Shown: one piece after another, positions 57,576 through 64,000 of the stretch | How the letters are laid out: every line of letters starts with the position of its first letter | How positions within the stretch are numbered: position 1 is the first letter of the stretch | Origin: Ceratothoa steindachneri | Lineage: Eukaryota; Arthropoda; Malacostraca; Isopoda; Cymothoidae | Direction of reading: 5' to 3' | DNA: 64,000 bases | NCBI GenBank assembly: GCA_963969495.1 | Contig: OZ018317.1 | Coordinates: 30,064,503-30,128,502 of the forward strand | Notes under the pieces: model-generated | Seen by the model: only the letters and a program-made list of their open reading frames with translations | What the model was told of the DNA's origin: nothing | The model's database searches: none | Position numbers and translations under genes: made by a program

Positions 57576-57928
57576 TCGGTCGACAGTCATGAGCGAAATT
57601 TGTACTCTATATGAGGTAAACATACGTTTGTATTTGTTTATCCATTCCTGGTCTCCTCATATCATTTTTTCGATGTCTATCCGATTACCCAGTGGCCTCT
57701 GTCATCCCTTTCGTCACCTCCGAGCAGAGTACGGAAATGGGATTCTTACCTTCTTCCCTGAACAAAGATTGTCCTAGACGAGATGCACCTTCCTACGGCC
57801 TACTGTGTGCCAAAAATGTCTACTATTTTGTCACTTCTTCAGATTACTACCACATACAATAACATACTATACAACCAAAATAATATGTATAGTTTCGAAA
57901 GATTAATAAACTGAAAAAAAAGAGAAGT

Positions 57929-58325
57929 CTATTCATAAAGATAGTATTTCTTGTGTAGGCCTTTCATTTGTATGACTTCTGTAACTCCCTCTAGCATGCT
58001 GGATATCAACCTCTGCGGCAAATTTTGAGCGATTGCGGTGCTTTCCTGCCTTAACATTGGTTGGTGGATGGCATTGTCATAGTTTGTCGACTTCTTCTTC
58101 TCTACCGGTATTTTTAGAATCGCCAGCAAGTTCTCGATCGAATTTAAGTCAATGGAATTTCCAGACTATGAACCCATTAATCCAATGCAGTCGTGTTTGA
58201 TCGACTTCGTTATCACGTGTTTTTTTATGACTAGACGCCTTATTCATGCTGAAAAAGGCACGGATTATCACCAAACTGCTCTTTGAGCATTAGCAGTGGT
58301 GATCCCGGGAGAGGATATGAAACCA
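57929..58325 (-). pseudogene. Tc1-like transposase C-terminus
   Basis: The minus strand reads FGDNPCLFQHE (second catalytic block, decayed), then GNSIDLNSIENLLAILKIPV (family form SPDLNPIENLW, with the third catalytic Glu present) and NLPQRLISSMLEGVTEVIQM with KG, the usual Tc1 ending. Pro residues of the SPDLNP block are changed and frame breaks occur near 58250. Termini not identified. Confidence 0.78.
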
Positions 58326-58449
58326 TTCTTTATCCATAGGGGTGTTTAGGGACAGAGTATGACCTCGCCTGTCCATGTGTCCCAGGGTCATATGGCTTCA
58401 GACGTGTGCATATATAAAGCTGGACGTACGCCTATTGTTTCATTTTGGT

Positions 58450-58480
58450 CTGAGAAAGGGTTTTATCTTAAAACTGAAAG
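58450..58480 (+). ncRNA. Hammerhead-like core motif H3 (degenerate)
   Basis: CTGAGAA (58450-58456), two extra bases, then GGTTTT paired with AAAACT (58459-58464 and 58470-58475) and GAAA (58476-58479). G8 of the core is A here, which would abolish catalysis in a hammerhead. It lies about 80 bp upstream of mariner-3. Confidence 0.35.
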
Positions 58481-58560
58481 CTTACCCAATAAAAGATTAA
58501 AGCTCGGTTGTACATTTTATCCTTACAATGTCTCCTGAGCTACAAGTGTTTAGTGATATA

Positions 58561-59916
58561 CAGGGTGTTTAAAAAAAGTTGATATCATCTGAGATGTAAA
58601 TATCACAGAAACTACGTAGTTAAGGCAAATGAAACTAAACAGGCTTAACGTTGAGCAACGTCAGATTTATTCCTCCAAATTTGAATGAGAAAATCAAAGG
58701 TATGTAGATTCCATGAACGATTTCACAAATTCAATATGCGCACCGCCTGAGACACGGCACACTTCAAGTCGGTAGTCCAGCTCCTCCCAAACACGCTGCA
58801 GCATGTCTTTGGTAACAGTCTGCAGTACGGTAGTGATTCTGTGCTTGAGTTCCTCTAGGTTTGCAGGAAGAGGGGGGGACATAGACCAGCCCCTTCACAT
58901 AGCCCCAGAGAAAAAAATCGAAAGGTGTCAGGTCAGGTGAACGTGGCGGTCATTTCAACAGCACATTGTCTTCATCACCAACACGCCCAAACTTTCCAGA
59001 TTGTTAATAAGATAAGCCCGCACAGTGAGCTTCTAGTGAGGTGAAGCCCTTTCGTGTTGAAAAATGAAGTCTTTTTGTTCATTTGCAATGAGCATATCCA
59101 TTAGCCAGTTCTGAAGCATTTTCAGATAAACATGGCCGGTCACATTTCCCTCAAAGAAAAACAGGCCATGAAGATGGTTCTTAGAAATGGCGCAGAACAC
59201 ATTCACTTTCGGTGAGTCCCTCACGTGCTCAACTGTGGCAAGGAATTTCTTCGTCCCAAATGCGAACATTATGCTTATTGACTTTGCCATTCGTATGAAA
59301 TATGGCCTCATTACTGAAAACAAGACGTTCCTTAAACTCGCCGTCTTCAAGTTTATCTTGCATATTAACACAGAATTGTTTGCGCTTTCGCTTGTCATCT
59401 GCCGTTATGGCTTGAACTAGCTGCAGCTTGTAGAGTTTCATTAGCAAGCGTTTCCTTAGGTCGCGCCAAACTATCGTTGGAGGAATCTGTGTTCCCAGAC
59501 TTGTTCTTCTTATAGACTTATTGAGGCTTCGCAAAAGTTTTTGGCGAACCCGTTCGACTGTCTCTTCCGATGTTATTGGTCGTCCAGATCCTTTTGCCCT
59601 GCACAGACAGCCTTTCTCTTTGAATTTTTTGTGCCATGTCCGAATCTGCATTGCCGTTGGTGACTGTTTAGAGAACTCTCTCACAAAATGCACGCTACAG
59701 TCTTGTTTGACTGTGTTCGAGCATAGTCCAACACACAGAACGCCTTTTCACTTCCAGTGAATGGCATTTCTATACCTGTAAAAATAAAAACATCAAACAT
59801 TAAACATAAAATTTTGAACTGTTGTTTCTACATATGCTGTTAAATTTGAAGTCATTTGAATGGGAACTGGCAAAGTTATTAGCTTACAAAATTATATCAA
59901 TTTTTTTTAAACACCT

Positions 59917-59918
<2 letters not shown>
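58561..59918 (-). mobile_element. mariner-3, with TIRs, broken transposase
   Basis: Ends CAGGGTGTTTAAAAAAAGTT (58561) and, reverse-complemented, CCAGGTGTTTAAAAAAAATT (ending 59918), flanked by TA; 1358 bp. The transposase reads on the minus strand from 59693. It has the helix-turn-helix region (TAMQIRTWHKKFKEKGCLCR; GSGRPITSEETVERVR), then LVFSNEAIFHTNGKVNKHN (about 59316-59258) with Asn replacing the first catalytic Asp. The second block FQHERASPH replaces QQDGAPPH, and the third block RSPDLTPFDFFLWGY (about 58950-58906) is intact. At least two frameshifts. Its right TA merges into a (TA)n array. Confidence 0.93.

Positions 59919-59974
<56 letters not shown>
59919..59974. repeat. (TA)n microsatellite, 56 bp
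   Basis: Perfect array lying exactly between mariner-3 and the start of PLE-2. Confidence 0.97.
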
Positions 59975-59975
<1 letters not shown>

Positions 59976-59977
<2 letters not shown>

Positions 59978-60117
59978 GCAATGTCCCTCAGCAAAAAAAG
60001 AAATGGTGTTTCTAAGTACTTTTGAACTTTATTAAGTTCCTTAATAAGGATAACTACAGGAAATAATATTATATTAGAGGTATATATACGAAAGAAAAAT
60101 ATGAAAGACCGCCTCAA
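59976..60117 (-). repeat. PLE-2 inverted partial terminal repeat
   Basis: Reverse complement aligns with 60135-60280 at about 88 percent by eye (shared ends TTGAGGCGGTCTTT and GGGACATTGC). The two arms are separated by about 17-30 bp, giving a large hairpin. The hammerhead-like core is more decayed in this arm (GTTCAAAAG in place of GTTCGAAAG). Confidence 0.85.
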
Positions 60118-60123
60118 AAACTG

Positions 60124-60318
60124 CCTCATTGGTGATTTCTTGTTTTTGAGGCGGTCTTTTATACTTTTCTTCTAATATAATATTATTTCTTGTAGTTATC
60201 CTTGATAAGGAACTTAATAAAGTTCGAAAGTACTTGGAAACACGATTTCATTTTTTTCTGCGGGACATTGCATTCATTTGCATTCCTCACGTGATACTTT
60301 GTGAGTTTTTCATTTCAT
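60124..60318 (+). repeat. PLE-2 left terminal repeat (pLTR), with hammerhead-like motif H4
   Basis: 195 bp, direct copy of 62425-62616. Contains TTGATAA (60202-60208), an extra G, stem GAACTT/AAGTTC (60210-60215 and 60220-60225) with loop AATA, then GAAA (60226-60229). This has the same layout as the hammerhead-like motifs H1-H3, with C3 and G8 of the core altered. Known PLE terminal repeats can carry hammerhead ribozymes, which supports the comparison; the altered G8 argues against activity. Confidence 0.75.
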
Positions 60319-60359
60319 TATGAATCCCCTGCGCCCCTTCAAACTACGCACATGCCTTT

Positions 60360-62194
60360 TGCAACTTTTATCATCTCTATCCTGCGTTGAAGACCATTGT
60401 TAAAAGTGATCGCGCATCTCTCCTCCGTGCTCATGACAAGAAATCAAAACTTTCATTTCTCAAGAGATGTTTTGCCGAGAAAGTTATTCCAAAATCTTTC
60501 ATCGTCAATCATTATAAAGACATCAATGGACTGCCGTTTGATGAAATTGAGCGGATTCTTCTCTCCAACCGTATTTCTTCATTGAAATATGAGGTTACAC
60601 TCGCCTTCAAAGAAGCTAACGCAAGACGTCACGCCTTTACAGGTATCATCCCTTCTAACTGGTCCAATGTGTTACAAAACTCTATCTTTGGCACACTAAG
60701 AATCAAGTCTGCCAAACTGGATCATAAACTTAGACGAAAACTTCAAACCCTGATCGCCGATAGCTGTTGGACTAAGAATAGCCGGTCTGAAACTGTTACC
60801 AACCTCTCCTCCGTAGTTTTGGATGAAAAATTCAGTGATGTACCTAGTGATTTAATTTCTATTGTGAAAGGCTTATTGTAAATGGCTTATTTCATTTCTT
60901 ACTCCACTAGTTGGTTCCATTTCTCATTCTCATGTCACTAATAGTTACGACCTTATTTCTAAACTTAATGCTATTCATTATTCTAATGATTTTACTCTTG
61001 TTAGTTTTGATGTTTGTTCATTATTTACCAAAGTACCCGGTGAAGATCTTTTCAATTTCCTTAATGATCATTTGCAAAATTATGGCTTGCCGGTACCCGT
61101 TACTACTTTCATGAACCTCATTTTCCTTTGTACCAAAAACTGTAAGTTTTCTCTCAAAGCAAATATTTCCTCCAGAAATTCGGATTATCCATGGGTAATT
61201 GTCTTTCACCTGTCCTTTTTAACTTATATATGGAGTTTTCTTAAACAAAACTTCTCCCTGCTATCCTTGACGCCCCGATCGTTTGGTACTGGTATATTGA
61301 TGATGTCATTTGCTTGTGGCCTAATTCCAACGTTAATGTTTTTCTTACCAGACTCAATTCTCTCGTTCCTTCAATTAAATTTACCCACGAGATGGAAAAT
61401 AATAGAACCCTTCCCTTCCTTGATCTTCTTATTCATAGAACTCATACAGGTTTTAAATAGTCTATCTTTTGTAAGCCTACTAATTCAAATTCTTATATTC
61501 ATTTTTATTCTTCTCACAGTTAAACGTTCTGTTTTTTCTTCTATGTTTCTACGGGCATTACGAGTTGTGAGCCCGGAATATATGGATTTGGAATTTTCCA
61601 ATATCTTTAAAATTGGCCATAAACTTTGTTACCCTTACCCGTTTCTTCAAAACTGTCTTTCTTCAGCTAAAAGACATTTTATCAAACTGTCCCTACTCTC
61701 CCTTTTAATAGTAATAACATTTTAGTTCTACCTTTTTTTATTTGTTTTAGTGATCTTCCCCGTCTTTTGAATAACTTTAACATTTCTGTTGCTTTTAAAT
61801 ATGAGACGACCATTAAGAATTTATTAGTACGTAATAATTGTAATAGTTTGGGGGGGCGGGAGTTTATTCAGTTGAGTGTTCTGGTTGCCTAAGTAAATAT
61901 TATGGACAAACAGGTAAACAACTTTCTGTTCGCATAAATCAACATAAATATAATGTCCGAAGAGGGGAAGATAACAGTGCTTTCTTTGTCCATATGTCAG
62001 ATAAGGACCATCTAATTAACTGGAACTCGGCCAAATTTATTTATCGTTCCAATGACCCTATAAAAAGGAATATCATTGAATGTGCTTTTATAAGCTAATG
62101 TGATAATTTTAACCTTTTCCCTGGCTTATATAAAATAGATGCTATAATTAAAAGACTAATACTTAAAGAAATTAATTCTGACTTTTGTCTTTAG
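60360..62194 (+). pseudogene. PLE-2 reverse transcriptase and GIY-YIG endonuclease
   Basis: The N-terminal part is open from about 60360 to 60881 (LYPALKTIVKSDRASLLRAH; NHYKDINGLPFDEIERILL) and is typical of the region before the RT. Further RT pieces include GLSMGNCLSPVLFNLYMEF (about 61183-61235), the catalytic WYWYIDDVICLWP (about 61288-61325, both Asp present) and LPFLDLLIHRTHTGF. From about 61870 the GIY-YIG nuclease: YYGQTGKQLSVRINQHK (Tyr, Gly, Arg, His present), AFFVHMSDKDHLINW and KRNIIECAFI. It ends with a short tail and stop at 62192-62194. Frame changes and stops at 60882, about 61180 and 61455 among others. A different PLE lineage from PLE-1. Confidence 0.87.
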
Positions 62195-62424
62195 TTTTTT
62201 ATATACAATCTTTAGTTATATGGCCCCATTTTTTTTTTAATTGTCACTGCTCTGTTATGTACATTGTATTTTCCCCACTCTTTCGCTCCTCGTGTCTTAT
62301 AATCTCCCTCGATAGGCTATCTCCATTTCTTTTAATCTGTTACCCTTTCCGTCTTCTCAGTTTGACCTTACTACCTGCTTCTTGTAATTCTTAATGTGTT
62401 TCTTTACCTTCCTCCTTCCGTCTT

Positions 62425-62609
62425 CCTCATTGGTGATTTCTTGTTTTTGAGCCGGTCTTTCATACTTTTCTTTTGTATATATACCTCTAATATAATATTA
62501 TTTCTTGTAGTTATCCTTGATAAGGAACTTAATAAAGTTCGAAAGTACTTGGAAACACCATTTCATTTTTTTCACTTACTACCCTCACGTGATACTTTGT
62601 GAGTTTTTC

Positions 62610-62616
<7 letters not shown>
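62425..62616 (+). repeat. PLE-2 right terminal repeat (pLTR), with hammerhead-like motif H5
   Basis: 192 bp. The same motif as in the left repeat: TTGATAA 62517-62523, GAACTT/AAGTTC 62525-62530 and 62535-62540, GAAA 62541-62544. It ends directly at the (TA)n array. Confidence 0.75.

Positions 62617-62702
<86 letters not shown>
62615..62702. repeat. (TA)n microsatellite, 88 bp
   Basis: Perfect array directly after the PLE-2 right terminal repeat. Confidence 0.97.
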
Positions 62703-62705
<3 letters not shown>

Positions 62706-64000
62706 TTGTTAAAGTCGACAGCGATGGCTGCTTGGCTGAGCTTGCGCTGCAGTTTTTTAAACTTTTCAAACACTCTCTTTTCAGAAAGTGTAAGGTGAGG
62801 AATAATGCTGGCAAGTGGCATTTATTTATTAGCCAAGACGTCTGTCAACCTTTCAAGTGTCATCTTCTGGCCAAACAGTGAAAATGACAAGAATAAATCT
62901 TAGTTATGCATTTGTAGGAAAATCGATACCCACCATAATAACAGATGCCTCGTTCGAGTACCACAATGTCCTCGCGCTAAGCAGTGTAACCCAATTAATT
63001 AAACCCCCCACCCTCTCTCCCCTCAACCCGCTGGCCGCCAGACGACTCCTCAAACCACGAGAAGTACGAATCAACAGATTTATGTGCAAGCGAGCATAAC
63101 AATACGAAGATTTGGGATCGAATTTCGTGTATTAGACAAAATTAGAGGAACTGCAACCAAAAGCCAGAAGATGCCTTTAGGGCTAAGTGAAAGACGCTCG
63201 GAGAAAAGTCGTTAGAGGAGAGAGGTAATACATAAGCCCTTACCTCCCCTTCCCCTAACCCCAGGGGGTCGGAGAAGTATATAGACCAAGGTCATTCTTC
63301 AGCCGGATTTACGTGTGGTTTGTTTTTTAAAGGTAAAGAAATTCAATTATGTTTTTGTCAATTAGCGTCCAATATTAAAGTGGCCTTGGGTCAACCATTA
63401 CTTTATATTCATTTGGTTTAAATTAGTAAGTCGAACATAGACTCGTTTATTCATAGCTGTATAGTTTGTTTTTAAGATTTCACTTTTTTATGTTGTAATT
63501 AAAGATATATTTTTTTAGAAGTATTTAATTCAATCCTCGAAACGCTGCACATTGCACTAGAAATCCTCAAAGATTAAATAACGTAAAATAATATAACACT
63601 CTTAGAGAAAACGTAATCAAAGAGTTATTGAAGTACGTGACCAACCTACGTATACCATCACTCGGCTCTTACAATACCACGACATAAATATTCGGTGTCA
63701 GGTTTTGTGGGGTATTGGAAGAACTCACTATAGTTGTTTGTATTGATTTCCCTTCAGTAATAATATATTTGTGCCTAGCGTTTGGGGAAAAGTTAAGCAT
63801 AATAGGAGGATCAGGTCCGTCTATAAATTTGGGTTAATTGTCGGTGATTAGCCCGTTAATGTTATTAATTAATTTTTGAGCGGTGTTATTCCAATTAGCA
63901 GAAAGTGTTGTGATAAGGGTAAGTTAGGCAACGCGCTACTTGTTTAGTGGTTGTCTAAGTACCTGAGCGTACAGCGGTGAGAGTTTGCCGGACATACACA
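62703..64000. other. No recognised gene; sequence open on both strands at 62857-63099
   Basis: Bases 62857-63099 (+) and 62904-63089 (-) are open on both strands over a GC-richer patch with a C-rich stretch (63005-63040). I do not recognise either product and see no splice or start signals. The rest is AT-rich. Confidence 0.4.

Larger units (their letters stand above)
59975..62616 (+). mobile_element. PLE-2: Penelope-like element with terminal repeats
   Basis: A Penelope-type arrangement. Left terminal repeat 60124-60318 and right terminal repeat 62425-62616 are direct copies (both run from CCTCATTGGTGATTTCTTG to GTGAGTTTTTCATTTCAT) and differ mainly by a short replaced block. An additional inverted partial copy lies at 59976-60117, facing the left repeat and forming a near-palindrome. 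Between them is an RT and GIY-YIG reading region (60360-62194). (TA)n arrays lie directly on both sides. Frames are broken; inactive as it stands. Confidence 0.88.

Overview
This is eukaryotic nuclear DNA, almost certainly from an arthropod; a crustacean is my best guess. That guess is an inference from the mix of Penelope-like elements, Tc1/mariners, RNase H-bearing LINEs and very long (TA)n arrays. No prokaryotic operon, rRNA, tRNA or CRISPR array was seen.

The only host gene I recognise is MOB4/phocein on the + strand, represented by its last two coding exons (4786-4897 and 28460-28585). They are joined by a 23,562-bp phase-0 intron with GT and AG ends, followed by a short 3' UTR with an AATAAA near 28793. 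Upstream exons are outside the window; bases 1-4785 are the end of the preceding intron.

Both introns are packed with transposons. Bases 1-4250 hold a nearly complete but broken I/Jockey-type LINE (called LINE-A here): ORF1 tail, endonuclease, RT, RNase H and a Cys/His tail. From 5.4 to 27.8 kb there are about ten decayed copies of a second LINE (LINE-B). The longest is 11795-16440, and four copies keep a common 3' tail that folds into two hairpins with compensating base changes. One LINE-B copy (22920-23228) sits inside mariner-1 (22468-23785) with a 13-bp target duplication. A hAT remnant (about 20640-22350, minus) and mariner-2 (25612-26928) complete the intron.

Downstream of MOB4, 28.8-64 kb is intergenic or unassigned. 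In order it holds a second LINE-A copy (31466-35515), two copies of an unidentified non-coding repeat (35575-36140 and 43950-44465), two Tc1/mariner remnants (36.9-38.46 kb), and a hAT with TIRs and an 8-bp TSD (39053-40500). Next come a LINE ORF1/endonuclease fragment (44.56-45.33 kb), a CR1-like RT (minus, 45.34-46.72 kb), a scrap of a widespread arthropod repeat protein, a truncated Penelope-like element (PLE-1, 46860-48103) and a Jockey-like LINE (minus, 49.27-51.35 kb). The last part holds a second hAT-type element (54.74-55.71 kb), a degenerate 44-bp minisatellite (56.46-57.58 kb), a Tc1 remnant, mariner-3 (58561-59918), and a Penelope-like element with terminal repeats (PLE-2, 59975-62616) lying between two (TA)n arrays.

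The most interesting signal is a small RNA-like fold resembling the hammerhead ribozyme core (CUGANGA, one extra base, stem II, GAAA). It recurs at five loci in the last 13 kb, including both PLE-2 terminal repeats and several places next to (TA)n arrays. Every transposase and RT seen is broken by stops, frameshifts or lost catalytic residues, so nothing here looks autonomously active.
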